From Shimia aestuarii (GTDB taxonomy: Bacteria > Pseudomonadota > Alphaproteobacteria > Rhodobacterales > Rhodobacteraceae): a stretch of 64,000 nt of DNA. The notes beneath the pieces were generated by a model. The model was given only the letters and a program-made list of their open reading frames with translations. It made no database searches and had not been told where the DNA came from. This document shows positions 17,085 to 27,070 of the stretch, in pieces. Every line of letters begins with the position of its first letter. Positions within the stretch are counted from its first letter, which is position 1. A program made the translations under genes and the position numbers. Location: the NCBI RefSeq assembly GCF_900114635.1, contig NZ_FOTQ01000002.1:124001-188000 (forward strand), read 5' to 3'.

Positions 17085-19225
17085 TAGTGCGCTCCTCCGC
17101 TGAGCGTCATCCAGGTGATGAGGGCAACGATGCCGATCACCATGGCAAAGGCGTATGTGAAGATGTAACCGGACTGCGCACGACCCGCGAGACGCGTGAC
17201 CCAGGGAATAAAGCCCATCGCCACACCGTTGATCGACCCGTCAATGACTTTGCCATCGCCGCGCTTCCACAGGAAACGACCGATGGCAAAGGCGGGGCGC
17301 ACGAACAGGAAGTCGTAGATTTCGTCAAAGTACCACTTGTTCAGCAGGAACAGGTAGAGCGGACGCTGGCTGGCCGCGGTCTTCGCCGGCATGGTCGGGT
17401 TCCAGATGTAGAACCACATCGCCACGATCAGGCCGATAACCATGGCCACGAAGGGGCTGACCTTGACCCATTTCGGGGCGTGGTGTGCCTCGTCCATGAC
17501 GTGGTTGTCCGGCGCCATGAAGATCGCCCCCTTCGGCGCCTCGCCATGGCTGGCAACCGCGTGGTCATCCGCCTTCGCGTGATCATCCGCCTTGGCGTGA
17601 TCGTCCGACGCTGCGTGATCATCCCCATGATCGTCTGCCTTCGCATGATCGTCGCCTTGTTCATCGCCATGCGCCGCATCAGCGGATACGTGATGATCCG
17701 GGATGCCAAAGAAGGCATTGACCTGCTCGTGCTTGCCGAAGAACGACCCGTACCAGATCATCCCTGCAAAGATCGATCCCATCGCCAGGACCCCCAGCGG
17801 GATCAACATGACTTTGGGGCTTTCATGTGCATGGTCATGCGTATGCTTGTTGCCACGCGCCTCGCCGAAGAAGGTGAGGAACATCAGGCGCCAGCTGTAG
17901 AAGCTGGTGAACAGCGCTGCCACGACCAGCATCCAGAAGGCATAGCCGCCCGCGGTGCCTGCATAGGCGCTCTCGATGATCGCGTCTTTCGACAGGAACC
18001 CGGCGAACCCAATCGTGGTCAGCGGGATGCCGACACCGGTGATGGCCAGCGTACCGATCATCATCGCCCAATAGGTATAGGGAATCTTCTTACGCAGGCC
18101 GCCATAGTTGCGCATGTCCTGCTCGTGATGCATCGCGTGGATCACCGAACCGGCGCCAAGGAAGAGCATCGCTTTGAAGAAGGCGTGCGTGAAGAGGTGG
18201 AACATGGCCGCCGAATAGACGCCCACACCGGCCGCCACGAACATGTAGCCCAGCTGGGACATTGTCGAATAGGCGATCACGCGTTTGATGTCGTTCTGCA
18301 CCAGGCCGATGGTGGCCGCGACAAAGGCGGTCGAGGCTCCAAGGAAGGTGATGAATGCCGTAGCTTCGGGCGCGTATTCCATCAGCGGCGACATGCGGCA
18401 GACAAGGAACACACCCGCTGTCACCATGGTCGCGGCGTGGATCAGCGCCGATACCGGGGTCGGGCCTTCCATCGCATCCGGCAACCAGGTGTGCAGGAAG
18501 AGCTGCGCCGACTTACCCATCGCACCGATGAACAGCAGGAAGGCCAGAAGGTTCGCCGCGTTCCATTCGGTCCACAGGAAATGCAGCTGCGTGTCGGCCA
18601 GAGCCGGGGCCGCTGCAAAGATGTCGTCGAAATTGATGCTGTCGGTCAGGAAGAACAGGCCGAAGATGCCGAGGGCAAAGCCAAAGTCACCCACACGGTT
18701 GACCACGAAGGCCTTGATCGCGGCGGCGTTGGCCGAAGGTTTCTTGTAGTAGAACCCGATCAGCAGGTACGACGCAACGCCCACGCCTTCCCAGCCAAAG
18801 AACATCTGCACAAGGTTGTCAGACGTGACCAGCATCAACATGGCAAAGGTAAAGAACGACAAGTAGGCAAAGAAGCGCGCCTTGTAGTTCTCGCCCTCGC
18901 CCCAATGCTCGTCATGGGCCATGTAGCCGAACGAATAGAGGTGCACCAGCGCCGACACCGTTGTGACAACGATCAGCATGATCGCGGTCAGACGGTCCAG
19001 CCGGATCGACCATGCCGTGTCCAGCGTGCCTGATTGGATGAAATCAAGGATGTGGATGTGCTGGGTTTCGCTGCCCAGCCCAAGGAACACAACCCAGCTC
19101 AGGAAGCAGGACAGGAACAGAAGGCCGGTCGTGACCCACTGTGCGCCCCGCTCGCCGATGATGCGCCAGCCGAAGCCGCCGATCAGGCTGCCGAGAAGCG
19201 GCGCGAATAGGATGATCTTTTCCAT
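17084..19225 (-). CDS. nuoL: NADH-quinone oxidoreductase subunit L with His/Asp-rich insert
   Basis: 713 residues, longer than the roughly 610-660 usual for NuoL. The distal proton-pumping subunit with a long lateral helix. Signatures are [19 protein letters not shown], the channel motif [20 protein letters not shown] and [19 protein letters not shown]. Between the last two channel helices and the lateral-helix region (about residues 510-565) is an insert made of repeats such as DDHAKADDH and [10 protein letters not shown]. It contains a dozen or more histidines alternating with aspartates. The insert is hydrophilic and should lie in a surface loop, and may bind metal. It follows nuoK after 6 bases. 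Confidence 0.95.
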   Translation of the reverse strand: MEKIILFAPLLGSLIGGFGWRIIGERGAQWVTTGLLFLSCFLSWVVFLGLGSETQHIHILDFIQSGTLDTAWSIRLDRLTAIMLIVVTTVSALVHLYSFGYMAHDEHWGEGENYKARFFAYLSFFTFAMLMLVTSDNLVQMFFGWEGVGVASYLLIGFYYKKPSANAAAIKAFVVNRVGDFGFALGIFGLFFLTDSINFDDIFAAAPALADTQLHFLWTEWNAANLLAFLLFIGAMGKSAQLFLHTWLPDAMEGPTPVSALIHAATMVTAGVFLVCRMSPLMEYAPEATAFITFLGASTAFVAATIGLVQNDIKRVIAYSTMSQLGYMFVAAGVGVYSAAMFHLFTHAFFKAMLFLGAGSVIHAMHHEQDMRNYGGLRKKIPYTYWAMMIGTLAITGVGIPLTTIGFAGFLSKDAIIESAYAGTAGGYAFWMLVVAALFTSFYSWRLMFLTFFGEARGNKHTHDHAHESPKVMLIPLGVLAMGSIFAGMIWYGSFFGKHEQVNAFFGIPDHHVSADAAHGDEQGDDHAKADDHGDDHAASDDHAKADDHAKADDHAVASHGEAPKGAIFMAPDNHVMDEAHHAPKWVKVSPFVAMVIGLIVAMWFYIWNPTMPAKTAASQRPLYLFLLNKWYFDEIYDFLFVRPAFAIGRFLWKRGDGKVIDGSINGVAMGFIPWVTRLAGRAQSGYIFTYAFAMVIGIVALITWMTLSGGAH

Positions 19226-19231
19226 GGTCGC

Positions 19232-19537
19232 TTAGCCTTTCATCACGTTGACGTCTTCGACCGCGATCGTGCCGCGGTTACGGAAGAACGAGACCAGGAT
19301 CGCCAGGCCGATGGCCGCCTCTGCCGCCGCAACGGTCAGCACGAACAGGGTGAATACCTGTCCGACAAGGTCGCCAAGGAAGCTGGAGAAAGCCACCAGG
19401 TTGATATTGACCGAGAGCAGGATCAGCTCGATCGACATCAACAGGATGATCACGTTCTTCCGGTTCAGGAAGAGGCCGAATATGCCGATGACGAACAGCG
19501 TCGCCGCCACGCCCAGGTAATGTTCAAGTCCAATCAT
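19232..19537 (-). CDS. nuoK: NADH-quinone oxidoreductase subunit K
   Basis: 101 residues, three transmembrane helices. Part of the membrane arm of complex I and related to MrpC. The pattern [27 protein letters not shown] contains the two membrane glutamates (first one in MSIEL, second in [11 protein letters not shown]) needed for proton coupling. The length is exactly that of the family. The 125-base gap to nuoJ is the largest inside the operon and carries two palindromes. Confidence 0.96.
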   Translation of the reverse strand: MIGLEHYLGVAATLFVIGIFGLFLNRKNVIILLMSIELILLSVNINLVAFSSFLGDLVGQVFTLFVLTVAAAEAAIGLAILVSFFRNRGTIAVEDVNVMKG

Positions 19538-19579
19538 GTCGTCCCTCAGGGTTGCCCCGTTCGTCTTTCATTTTCATGC

Positions 19580-19650
19580 CCCGGATTTGATCCGGGACTT
19601 TTTGTTTACTTGGTCCCGCGGCGTTCCGCAGGCCCCGGATCAACTCCGGG
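19580..19650. repeat. Paired CCCGGATYAA-type palindromes between nuoJ and nuoK
   Basis: First copy 19580-19596: CCCGGAT TTG ATCCGGG, a 7-bp stem with a three-base loop. Second copy 19634-19650: CCCGGA TCAAC TCCGGG, a 6-bp stem. Between them GCGG CGTT CCGC can form a third small hairpin. This fits short palindromic repeats seen in alphaproteobacterial genomes; the terminator at 50848 has almost the same core. Here they lie inside the nuo transcript and could affect mRNA processing between nuoJ and nuoK. Confidence 0.6.
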
Positions 19651-19662
19651 TTGGACAGTGGC

Positions 19663-20271
19663 TCAGAGCCCCTGCCCCGGTTTGATGTCTTTCAGTTCCA
19701 TCGACTTGGCCGGGTCGCGCCACATCTGCTCCAGCACGTTCTGGCGCTTGATGTCCTTGCGGTGGCGCAGCGTCAGAACGATGGCGCCGATCATGGCGAC
19801 CAGCAGGATCAGACCGGCCAGTTGGAACAGAAGGAAATACTGGTCGTAGATGATCACACCAAGCGCGGCAGTGTTCTGCACGTCGGTCGGGGTGACGGCG
19901 GCACGCAGCGCCTCGGCCTGCTCCGATGCTTCCCAGACACCGAACACCATGCCCAGCTGCATCAGCAGCACCACACCGATCAGCAAGGCCAGCGGCATGT
20001 ATTGCGCCATGCTGCCCTTGAGTTCGGCAAAATCGACATCCAGCATCATAACCACGAACAGAAACAGCACAGCGACCGCCCCCACGTAAACAATGATCAG
20101 GAGCATGGCGACGAATTCCGCGCCCAGCAGCACGAACAGCCCCGCCGAACTCAGGAATGCCAGAATGAGCCAGAGCACCGAATGCACCGGGTTCCGGCTG
20201 ATGACGGTGAAAAGCCCGCCAGCAATCACGCAGATCGCAAACAGGTAAAATGCAATTGCCGCGACGGTCAT
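19663..20271 (-). CDS. nuoJ: NADH-quinone oxidoreductase subunit J
   Basis: 202 residues, five transmembrane helices. Membrane-arm subunit of complex I whose third helix changes conformation during coupling. Signatures are [19 protein letters not shown] and [20 protein letters not shown], the pi-bulge helix. The start overlaps the stop of the CMD-family gene by four bases. The C-terminus is hydrophilic and carries Lys/Arg residues, as in other alphaproteobacteria. Confidence 0.95.
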   Translation of the reverse strand: MTVAAIAFYLFAICVIAGGLFTVISRNPVHSVLWLILAFLSSAGLFVLLGAEFVAMLLIIVYVGAVAVLFLFVVMMLDVDFAELKGSMAQYMPLALLIGVVLLMQLGMVFGVWEASEQAEALRAAVTPTDVQNTAALGVIIYDQYFLLFQLAGLILLVAMIGAIVLTLRHRKDIKRQNVLEQMWRDPAKSMELKDIKPGQGL

Positions 20272-20675
20272 GTGTCACTTCCCTCTTTATCCGCCAGAAC
20301 ATCCTGCGCCAGTTCCATGGCGCGGGTGCTGGCGGGAATGCCGGCGAACATCGACATCTGGCCGATGGTCTCGACGATTTCCTGTTTCGTTGCCCCCGCT
20401 TCCAGCAAATGCCGGACCGTGAGGCGGATTTGTGCGTCGGCCTGGGCACCCAGAACGGTGAGCGCCCCCAGCGTCAGCAGAAGACGGGTCTTGGCATCAA
20501 GCCCGTCTTTGTTGATCGTGTTGCCAAAGAACATCTCCATGACGTCCTTGGGCATGGTCGGCCACAGCGCCTCGAACCCTTTCGGGGTGAACGACTCAAG
20601 CGCAGGATTCATGGCCTTGGCCATTTCCTGGTATTGCGCGAACATCGCTTCGAATGGGTTCTTTGCGTCGGTCAT
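20268..20675 (-). CDS. Carboxymuconolactone decarboxylase-like protein inside the nuo operon
   Basis: 135 residues, helical, soluble. The core reads [18 protein letters not shown], then [18 protein letters not shown], the CMD/AhpD fold pattern. There is no cysteine anywhere in the protein, so it cannot act as an AhpD-type CxxC peroxidase. It is closer to the gamma-carboxymuconolactone decarboxylase type, or may be non-catalytic. Its start overlaps the nuoI stop and its stop overlaps the nuoJ start. It is therefore tied to complex I synthesis; a role in assembly or redox protection is only an inference. Confidence 0.8.
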   Translation of the reverse strand: MTDAKNPFEAMFAQYQEMAKAMNPALESFTPKGFEALWPTMPKDVMEMFFGNTINKDGLDAKTRLLLTLGALTVLGAQADAQIRLTVRHLLEAGATKQEIVETIGQMSMFAGIPASTRAMELAQDVLADKEGSDT

Positions 20676-21166
20676 CGGTACGGCGCGTCCAGTTCAAGGT
20701 TGCGGGCGATCTCGGCTTCCCAGCGTTCCCCGTTTTCCAGAAGCTTTGCCTTGTCATAGAAAAGCTCTTCGCGGGTTTCGGTGGCGAATTCGAAATTCGG
20801 ACCTTCGACAATCGCGTCCACCGGGCAGGCTTCCTGACAGAAGCCGCAATAGATGCACTTGGTCATGTCGATGTCATAACGCGTGGTGCGGCGGCTGCCA
20901 TCTTCGCGTGGTTCCGCGTCAATGGTGATCGCCTGCGCCGGACAGATCGCTTCGCAGAGTTTACACGCGATGCAGCGCTCTTCTCCGTTGGGATAGCGGC
21001 GCAGCGCATGTTCACCGCGGAAACGCGGGCTCAGCGGGCCTTTTTCGTGCGGATAGTTAATCGTGGCCTTGGGCTTGAAGAAGTACTTCATGCCCAGCTT
21101 GAACCCCAGGATGAAGTCCTTCAGCAGGAAAAAGCCAGCGGCACGTTTATAGTCGATTGCCGTCAT
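20672..21166 (-). CDS. nuoI: NADH-quinone oxidoreductase subunit I
   Basis: 164 residues. Electron-transfer subunit carrying two [4Fe-4S] clusters (N6a and N6b) between the NuoG and NuoB clusters. The eight ligands are visible in [12 protein letters not shown] and [12 protein letters not shown]. The N-terminus has an amphipathic helix ([18 protein letters not shown]) that lies on the membrane. The ATG at 21166 ([11 protein letters not shown]) is the family start and lies 2 bases after the nuoH stop. Confidence 0.96.
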   Translation of the reverse strand: MTAIDYKRAAGFFLLKDFILGFKLGMKYFFKPKATINYPHEKGPLSPRFRGEHALRRYPNGEERCIACKLCEAICPAQAITIDAEPREDGSRRTTRYDIDMTKCIYCGFCQEACPVDAIVEGPNFEFATETREELFYDKAKLLENGERWEAEIARNLELDAPYR

Positions 21167-21167
21167 A

Positions 21168-22208
21168 TTAGCCTCCGATTGCCCAGCGGGCATAGGCGCC
21201 GCCGAAGAGTTCGAATTTTGCGAAGAACGCAACCAGCACAACCCAGATCAGCGACATGGGCAGGAAGACTTTCCAGCCAATGCGCATCAGCTGGTCATAG
21301 CGGTAGCGCGGTGCGATTGCCTTGACCATCGAGAACACGAAGAACACGAGGCAGATCTTGGCGAGCATCCAGACGATCCCGTCCGGCAGGCCCGGGATCG
21401 GCGACAGCCAACCACCAAGGAACAGAACCGACACCAGTGCACACATCAGAACGATGGCCACGTATTCGCCGATCATGAACAGCAGGAACGGAGTCGAGCT
21501 GTATTCCACCTGATAGCCCGCGACGAGTTCGGATTCCGCTTCGGGAAGGTCGAACGGCGGGCGGTTGGTTTCCGCCATGGCCGAGATCAGGAACAGGAAC
21601 AGCATCGGGAAATGCGGCAACCAGTACCAGGAGAAGATGCCATAGGCCCCATCCTGTGCCCGCACAATGTCACCAAAGTTCATCGAGCCGGTCGAGATGA
21701 TGATACCGATGATGATCAGACCGATCGACACCTCGTAAGAAATCATCTGTGCGGCAGAGCGCAGCGACCCGAGGAACGGGTATTTCGAGTTCGACGCCCA
21801 GCCGCCCATGATCACGCCGTAAACTTCGAGCGAGGACACCGCGAAGACATAGAGAATGGCAACGTTGATATCCGAAACGACCCAGCCGTCATTGAAAGGG
21901 ATCACAGCCCAGGCGATCACCGCCATGACAAGGCTGATCATCGGCGCCAGCAGGAAGACAACCTTGTCCGCCCCCGCCGGATAGACGATTTCCTTCACGA
22001 TGTACTTGATGAAGTCCGCAAAGGACTGCAACAGGCCGAAGGTGCCCACAACGTTGGGACCCCGGCGCAGCTGAACAGCGGCCCAGATCTTGCGGTCGGC
22101 ATAAAGCAGGAAGGCCAGCGCCACCAGCAACGGCACGACGACCAAAAGCACCTGCCCCAGTGTGAGCAGGAAAATCCCGAGATAGGTGGTGGTAAAGAAT
22201 TCAGTCAT
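21168..22208 (-). CDS. nuoH: NADH-quinone oxidoreductase subunit H
   Basis: 346 residues, about eight transmembrane helices. Forms the quinone chamber at the junction of the two arms. Signatures are [40 protein letters not shown], and [20 protein letters not shown] with the conserved glutamates. Length and order are normal. A small lipoprotein gene precedes it in the operon. Confidence 0.96.
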   Translation of the reverse strand: MTEFFTTTYLGIFLLTLGQVLLVVVPLLVALAFLLYADRKIWAAVQLRRGPNVVGTFGLLQSFADFIKYIVKEIVYPAGADKVVFLLAPMISLVMAVIAWAVIPFNDGWVVSDINVAILYVFAVSSLEVYGVIMGGWASNSKYPFLGSLRSAAQMISYEVSIGLIIIGIIISTGSMNFGDIVRAQDGAYGIFSWYWLPHFPMLFLFLISAMAETNRPPFDLPEAESELVAGYQVEYSSTPFLLFMIGEYVAIVLMCALVSVLFLGGWLSPIPGLPDGIVWMLAKICLVFFVFSMVKAIAPRYRYDQLMRIGWKVFLPMSLIWVVLVAFFAKFELFGGAYARWAIGG

Positions 22209-22214
22209 GGGTCC

Positions 22215-22631
22215 TCACACCGTGGGTATTCCGTTATCTTCGCAGCTCGAAACAATGACTTCTGCGTCAATCGTCCTGAGTCCACGCGGCAGGGCTGGCG
22301 AGATGGTGTAAACCGCATCCCCCCGCCAGACACCACCCTGAAAATCAACAGTTGTGCGCACATGCCGCGCAAAACCAAAGCCGCGGATCAGCGCATACTG
22401 GGCAGCAGCGCATTCCGCATATTCGTGAACGTCCTGATCATCCCGCGCGCCGGTCATCGACACGTGGAAATTCACCAGATCGCCCTCCAGGAGGCGGGTG
22501 TCCACCCCCTGGTAAACCGGTTCAAACACCACCTCGTCACGCGACACGCGCCCGTCCTGCGGCTTGGCGCAGGCCGACAACCCGGCGGTGGCCGCCAGGC
22601 AGATCATCGGGATGAGGACGCGGGGGTTCAT
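22215..22631 (-). CDS. Small lipoprotein encoded between nuoG and nuoH
   Basis: 138 residues. The N-terminus is a lipoprotein signal ending in the lipobox LSAC (cysteine about residue 21). The mature part is short and soluble, with two further cysteines in CAAAQ and SSCED that could form a disulfide. Residues EPVYQGVDTRLLEGDLVNF have no recognised motif. The protein should sit in the periplasm anchored to a membrane. Its position 6 bases before nuoH suggests it is made with complex I, but a role is not established. Confidence 0.7.
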   Translation of the reverse strand: MNPRVLIPMICLAATAGLSACAKPQDGRVSRDEVVFEPVYQGVDTRLLEGDLVNFHVSMTGARDDQDVHEYAECAAAQYALIRGFGFARHVRTTVDFQGGVWRGDAVYTISPALPRGLRTIDAEVIVSSCEDNGIPTV

Positions 22632-22639
22632 CTGGTGTC

Positions 22640-24652
22640 TTACTCCGCCGCGATCTTCTGCTCGGCGCGCGCCTTGGCGTTCGCCGACAATTCCGCCATC
22701 AGCTCCGATGCGCGGGCAATCGGGTTGGTCAGGTAGAAATCGCTGATTGCGACCTTGAACGCACCTTTGCCAAGTTCCTTGACCTCCAGCGGCTCCCAGC
22801 CATTGTCGGGCACATGGTCGATCTGCGCGAGATGCGGAACCTCTGCAACAAGCGCCTGCCGCAACTGGGCGAGCGTGTCATAGGACAGCGTCGCATCAAG
22901 TTCCGCGCTCAGCGCACGCAGGATGGCCCAGTTTTCCTTGGCCTCGCCCGGCGCAAACCCGGCGCGCATCGCCAGTTGCGGGCGGCCTTCGGTGTTCACG
23001 AACAGACCGTTTTCTTCGGTATATGCGGCGGCAGGCAGGATCACGTCCGCACGGTGTGCGCCGCGATCACCATGGCTGCCCTGATAGATAACGAAGGCAC
23101 CTTCGCCGATCTCGATCTCGTCCGCGCCGAGGTTATAGACGACTTCCGCACCTTCCAGCGCCACGTCCAAACCACCTTCAGCAACAGCGCCAACGTCCAT
23201 CGCACCAACACGGCTCGCTGCGGTGTGCAACACCAGCATCTTGCCGCCCAGCTTCTCGGTCAGCGCCATCGCCTGCCCCAGAACCGCGATGCCGTCGCCT
23301 TCACAGATCGCGCCCTGCCCGACGATGACAATCGCATCGTCCTGCGCGGCAACTTCGGCTACCAGCTTGTTCAGCGGCATCCGACCCGGCCCGGCATAGG
23401 AATAATCATAGGTCAGGTCCATGCCCTTGGTGCCAAAAACAGTCACCTTGGCGCCCTTGGTCCAAGCCTTGCGAATCCGCGCGTTCAGAACCGGCGCTTC
23501 GACCCGCGGGTTGGACCCGACAAGGTAGATTTTTTTCGCAGTATCAATATCTTCGATGGAAGCGTTGCCAACATAAGCTGACCGATTGCCTGCCGGCAGA
23601 ACCGCGCCATTGGTGCGGCATTCGATGTTGCCTTCGAGACCGTCAACAATCTGCTTCAAAGCGAACACGGCCTCAACCGGGGCAAGATCCCCTACCAGCG
23701 CGGCAACCTTCTTGCCCTTCATCGCGCCTGCAGCGGCGGCCAGAGCCTCGCCCCAGGTTGCGGGCTTCAGCTTTCCGTCGACACGCACGTAAGGCTTGTC
23801 CAGACGCTGGCGACGCAGGCCGTCCCAGACAAAGCGCGTCTTGTCCGAAATCCACTCTTCGTTCACGCCATCATGGTTGCGCGGCAGAATGCGCATCACT
23901 TCACGGCCCTTCGTGTCCACGCGGATGTTGCTGCCAAGCGCGTCCATCACGTCGATGGTTTCGGTCTTGGTCAACTCCCACGGGCGGGCAGTAAAGGCAT
24001 AGGGTTTTGACGTCAGCGCGCCCACCGGGCACAGGTCGATGATGTTGCCCTGCAGGTTGCTGTCCAGCGTCTGGTTCAGATAGCTGGTGATTTCCGCATC
24101 TTCGCCCCGGCCGGTCTGGCCCATCTGGGTAATCCCGGCAACTTCGGTGGTGAAACGCACACAACGGGTACAGCTGATACAGCGGGTCATCGTGGTCGAC
24201 ACAAGCGGACCGAGGTTCAGGTCATCGACAGCGCGCTTGGCTTCCTTGAACCGCGTGTCAGACATGCCATAGGCCATGGCCTGATCCTGAAGGTCACACT
24301 CACCGCCCTGATCGCAGATCGGGCAATCCAGCGGGTGGTTGATGAGCATGAACTCCATCACACCTTCGCGGGCCTTCTTCACCATGGGCGAGTTGGTCTT
24401 GACCACCGGCGGCTGGCCTTCGGGGCCGGGGCGCAGGTCACGCACCTGCATGGCGCAGGACGCGGCGGGTTTGGGCGGACCGCCCACAACCTCGACCAGA
24501 CACATGCGGCAGTTGCCCGCAATCGAGAGACGTTCGTGGTAGCAGAAACGCGGAATTTCCACGCCAGCCTCTTCACAGGCCTGGATCAGCGTCATTGCGC
24601 CGTCCACTTCCACTTCGGTCTCGTCGATGATGATCTTGCGTAGGTCAGACAT
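22640..24652 (-). CDS. nuoG: NADH-quinone oxidoreductase subunit G
   Basis: 670 residues. The largest peripheral-arm subunit, related to molybdopterin oxidoreductases, carrying clusters N1b, N4 and N5. The N-terminal ferredoxin domain has [19 protein letters not shown]. Next comes the [20 protein letters not shown] block, then [12 protein letters not shown] and DLCPVGALT. The remaining two thirds are the degenerate molybdopterin-fold part. It is shorter than E. coli NuoG, as is usual in alphaproteobacteria. It lies 3 bases after the DUF5333 gene. Confidence 0.95.
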   Translation of the reverse strand: MSDLRKIIIDETEVEVDGAMTLIQACEEAGVEIPRFCYHERLSIAGNCRMCLVEVVGGPPKPAASCAMQVRDLRPGPEGQPPVVKTNSPMVKKAREGVMEFMLINHPLDCPICDQGGECDLQDQAMAYGMSDTRFKEAKRAVDDLNLGPLVSTTMTRCISCTRCVRFTTEVAGITQMGQTGRGEDAEITSYLNQTLDSNLQGNIIDLCPVGALTSKPYAFTARPWELTKTETIDVMDALGSNIRVDTKGREVMRILPRNHDGVNEEWISDKTRFVWDGLRRQRLDKPYVRVDGKLKPATWGEALAAAAGAMKGKKVAALVGDLAPVEAVFALKQIVDGLEGNIECRTNGAVLPAGNRSAYVGNASIEDIDTAKKIYLVGSNPRVEAPVLNARIRKAWTKGAKVTVFGTKGMDLTYDYSYAGPGRMPLNKLVAEVAAQDDAIVIVGQGAICEGDGIAVLGQAMALTEKLGGKMLVLHTAASRVGAMDVGAVAEGGLDVALEGAEVVYNLGADEIEIGEGAFVIYQGSHGDRGAHRADVILPAAAYTEENGLFVNTEGRPQLAMRAGFAPGEAKENWAILRALSAELDATLSYDTLAQLRQALVAEVPHLAQIDHVPDNGWEPLEVKELGKGAFKVAISDFYLTNPIARASELMAELSANAKARAEQKIAAE

Positions 24653-24655
24653 GAC

Positions 24656-25066
24656 TCAGTTCGCCCTCAAATACACGCCGATCGCGCTGTTTCGTTCGAT
24701 TTCCGCGCGCCCCAGCGCACAGACTGCTTCTTGGTCGTCCAAAGAGACGCCCTTTGACTTCAACCAGGCATCCCCACGCGCACGCATGCGCGCCTTCTCG
24801 TCTTTCGAGCGGATGTAGGCTTTGATTTCTTGGTCACTGTAGCCAAGCTCACGCGCACGCCGTCCCAGAGTCCAGAGATCATTGATCCCCTTCAGCTTGC
24901 GGGCAGACAGGCCGTCGCATTCTTCAGCCAGAACATAAGCAACCAGTCCGTAATAGATCTGGTCGTCGATCTCGCGCACTTCGCGCAGCGGCGGTTTGGC
25001 AGAGGCAAAGCCTGCGCTGGTGGCAATGGCAGTTGCGATCACGATGGCGGTTGCAAACCGGGTCAT
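24656..25066 (-). CDS. DUF5333-like secreted protein in the nuo operon
   Basis: 136 residues. A clear signal peptide (TAIVIATAIATSAGFASA) precedes a helical mature domain. Characteristic stretches are YYGLVAYVLAEECDGLSARK and GYSDQEIKAYIRSKDEKARM, with a second cysteine in EAVCALG. I match this to DUF5333, a Rhodobacteraceae family found among nuo genes. The ATG at 25066 is chosen for the AGGAG seven bases ahead. The protein should be periplasmic. Function unknown. Confidence 0.75.
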   Translation of the reverse strand: MTRFATAIVIATAIATSAGFASAKPPLREVREIDDQIYYGLVAYVLAEECDGLSARKLKGINDLWTLGRRARELGYSDQEIKAYIRSKDEKARMRARGDAWLKSKGVSLDDQEAVCALGRAEIERNSAIGVYLRAN

Positions 25067-25169
25067 GACGTCTCTCCTTTCAGACAGGCAGACAAAATGT
25101 CTGCGCTGGTCCAAATGGGGATTCGAGCCCCTGATAGGCAATAACACCCACGATATGCGCGCAAAGGGG

Positions 25170-25535
25170 TCATGGCCGGCAATACCCCTCAAGCGTGATC
25201 ATGTCGTCGGCGGGCACGATATTCTCAGAATCCGGGCCAATCACCCAGTCCATCTTCGACGTCCCGTATTCCTTGATGCAGTACCGGATTGCCTCGTAAC
25301 GGCCCGCTTCCTTGGCTGCGGCGATATCCTGAAACGCACGGCGCACTTCGACAATGAAGTGGTCACGCTCTTCCTTGGAAACCTTTTCGGCCTTGGACGC
25401 AAAATACTTGCCGTTGAACGAGATCTTGTCCTCTTTCCGCTTGCCACAAGCCGACAGCGCCAGCGCCGCGCCGAGCAACAGCACGACACCGCCGCGCGCG
25501 GTCGATTTGGCAAAGGAAGAAGAGACGACCGACAT
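25170..25535 (-). CDS. Small lipoprotein between nuoF and DUF5333
   Basis: 121 residues. Lipoprotein signal with lipobox LSAC (cysteine about residue 30), then a charged, helical mature part rich in Lys and Glu (KAEKVSKEERDHFIVEVRR). It also has Cys residues in RYCIKEYG and near the C-terminus (EGYCRP). The ATG at 25535 lies 4 bases after the nuoF stop. The 103 bases downstream, before the next gene, contain no clear terminator. I do not recognise the family. Co-transcription suggests a membrane-anchored accessory to complex I. Confidence 0.7.
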   Translation of the reverse strand: MSVVSSSFAKSTARGGVVLLLGAALALSACGKRKEDKISFNGKYFASKAEKVSKEERDHFIVEVRRAFQDIAAAKEAGRYEAIRYCIKEYGTSKMDWVIGPDSENIVPADDMITLEGYCRP

Positions 25536-25539
25536 GTTC

Positions 25540-26835
25540 TTACTCCGCCGCCATCGCGCCCATGCGGCCCGTCTTCTGGGCCTTGATGCGGTCTTCGATC
25601 TCTTCACGGAAGTTGCGGATCAGACCCTGGATCGGCCAGGCCGCTGCGTCGCCAAGCGCACAGATCGTGTGGCCCTCGACCTGCTTGGTTACATCAAACA
25701 GCATGTCGATCTCTTCCAGCTCCGCCTCGCCCTTCACAAGACGATCCATCACGCGCATCATCCAGCCGGTGCCTTCACGGCACGGCGTACACTGGCCACA
25801 GCTTTCGTGCTTGTAGAACTTGCTGAGACGCCAGATCGCCTTGATCGGGTCCACGCTCTTGTCCATCACGATCACGGCCGCCGTCCCAAGCGACGATCCC
25901 ACCTCGCGCAGCGCGTCGAAATCCATGACGGCGTCGCGCATGTTCTCACCGCGCACACAAGGAACAGACGAACCACCGGGGATCACGGCCAGAAGGTTAT
26001 CCCAGCCGCCGCGGATTCCGCCGCAATGCTTCTCGATCAGTTCTTCAAAGCTGATCGACATCTCTTCTTCGACAACGCAGGGGTTGTTGACGTGGCCCGA
26101 GATGCCAAAAATCTTGGTGCCCGCATTGTTGGGGCGGCCAAAGCCCGCGAACCATTCCGGCCCACGGCGCAGGATGGTCGGCACAACAGCGATCGATTCC
26201 ACGTTGTTCACCGTGGTCGGGCAACCATAAAGCCCCGCCCCCGCCGGGAACGGCGGCTTCATGCGCGGCATGCCCTTTTTGCCTTCAAGGCTTTCCAGAA
26301 GCGCGGTTTCTTCCCCACAAATATAGGCCCCTGCCCCGTGATGCAGGAACAGGTCGAAATCCCAGCCCGAACCCGCCGCGTTCTTGCCCAGCAATCCCGC
26401 GTCATAGGCTTCGTCAATCGCATTCTGCAGCGCTTCGCGCTCGCGGATGTATTCGCCGCGGATGTAGATATAGGACGTATGCGCGTTCATGGCGAAAGAC
26501 GCGATCAGCGCCCCTTCGATCAGCGTATGCGGATCGTGACGCATGATTTCGCGGTCTTTACAGGTGCCGGGCTCGGATTCGTCGGCGTTGATCACAAGGT
26601 AGGCCGGTCGACCGTCGCTTTCCTTGGGCATGAACGACCATTTGAGACCCGTCGGGAAGCCCGCGCCGCCACGACCACGCAGACCCGAGGCCTTCATCTG
26701 GTCGATGATGGTATCCCGCCCGCGCTGGATGATCTCGGCCGTGCCGTCCCAATGGCCGCGCGCCTGCGCACCTTTGAGCGTACGGTCATGCATGCCGTAG
26801 AGGTTGGTAAAGATACGGTCCTGATCTTTGAGCAT
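25540..26835 (-). CDS. nuoF: NADH-quinone oxidoreductase subunit F
   Basis: 431 residues. Binds NADH and FMN and carries the [4Fe-4S] cluster N3, so it is the entry point of electrons. The FMN/NADH site shows [19 protein letters not shown] and [19 protein letters not shown]. The cluster ligands are in [14 protein letters not shown] plus a distal cysteine in [13 protein letters not shown]. Length is typical. A DUF5337 gene is just upstream (4-base gap). Confidence 0.97.
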   Translation of the reverse strand: MLKDQDRIFTNLYGMHDRTLKGAQARGHWDGTAEIIQRGRDTIIDQMKASGLRGRGGAGFPTGLKWSFMPKESDGRPAYLVINADESEPGTCKDREIMRHDPHTLIEGALIASFAMNAHTSYIYIRGEYIREREALQNAIDEAYDAGLLGKNAAGSGWDFDLFLHHGAGAYICGEETALLESLEGKKGMPRMKPPFPAGAGLYGCPTTVNNVESIAVVPTILRRGPEWFAGFGRPNNAGTKIFGISGHVNNPCVVEEEMSISFEELIEKHCGGIRGGWDNLLAVIPGGSSVPCVRGENMRDAVMDFDALREVGSSLGTAAVIVMDKSVDPIKAIWRLSKFYKHESCGQCTPCREGTGWMMRVMDRLVKGEAELEEIDMLFDVTKQVEGHTICALGDAAAWPIQGLIRNFREEIEDRIKAQKTGRMGAMAAE

Positions 26836-26839
26836 CCCG

Positions 26840-27067
26840 TTACCCTTTGCTTGCCTGACGCGCGCGCCAGATCTGATAGATGTTCACCAGCGCCCAAATC
26901 AGCGCGGCGATTGCGGCAAAGTCGAACAAAAGCGCGTAACGCCCCGGCAACCCAGCCATTTTTCCGACCCACTGAGCGCCCAGCCAGATCAGCATGGTCC
27001 CGGCGATGACGAGGGAAACCATGCGTCCCTTGCGTGCCAGTTGCTGATCGCTGTGCTCCGTGGTCAT
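26840..27067 (-). CDS. DUF5337-like small membrane protein
   Basis: 75 residues with two transmembrane helices: [20 protein letters not shown] and [20 protein letters not shown]. Both ends are charged. It matches the DUF5337 family of Rhodobacteraceae, regularly found between nuoE and nuoF. It lies 3 bases after nuoE and 4 bases before nuoF. The role is unknown; an assembly factor or accessory subunit of complex I is an inference from position. Confidence 0.78.
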   Translation of the reverse strand: MTTEHSDQQLARKGRMVSLVIAGTMLIWLGAQWVGKMAGLPGRYALLFDFAAIAALIWALVNIYQIWRARQASKG

Positions 27068-27070
27068 GCC

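Noticed and set aside
15543-19033. Long antisense frames over nuoM and nuoL (514 and 648 codons)
   Set aside because: They mirror membrane-protein genes and have the composition of reverse-complement reading, with His/Arg/Gln-rich products and no family resemblance.
25110-25150. A tRNA T-arm-like sequence (GGGGATTCGAGCCCC)
   Set aside because: The stem and loop do not register as a T-arm, and no acceptor, D or anticodon arms can be built around it.
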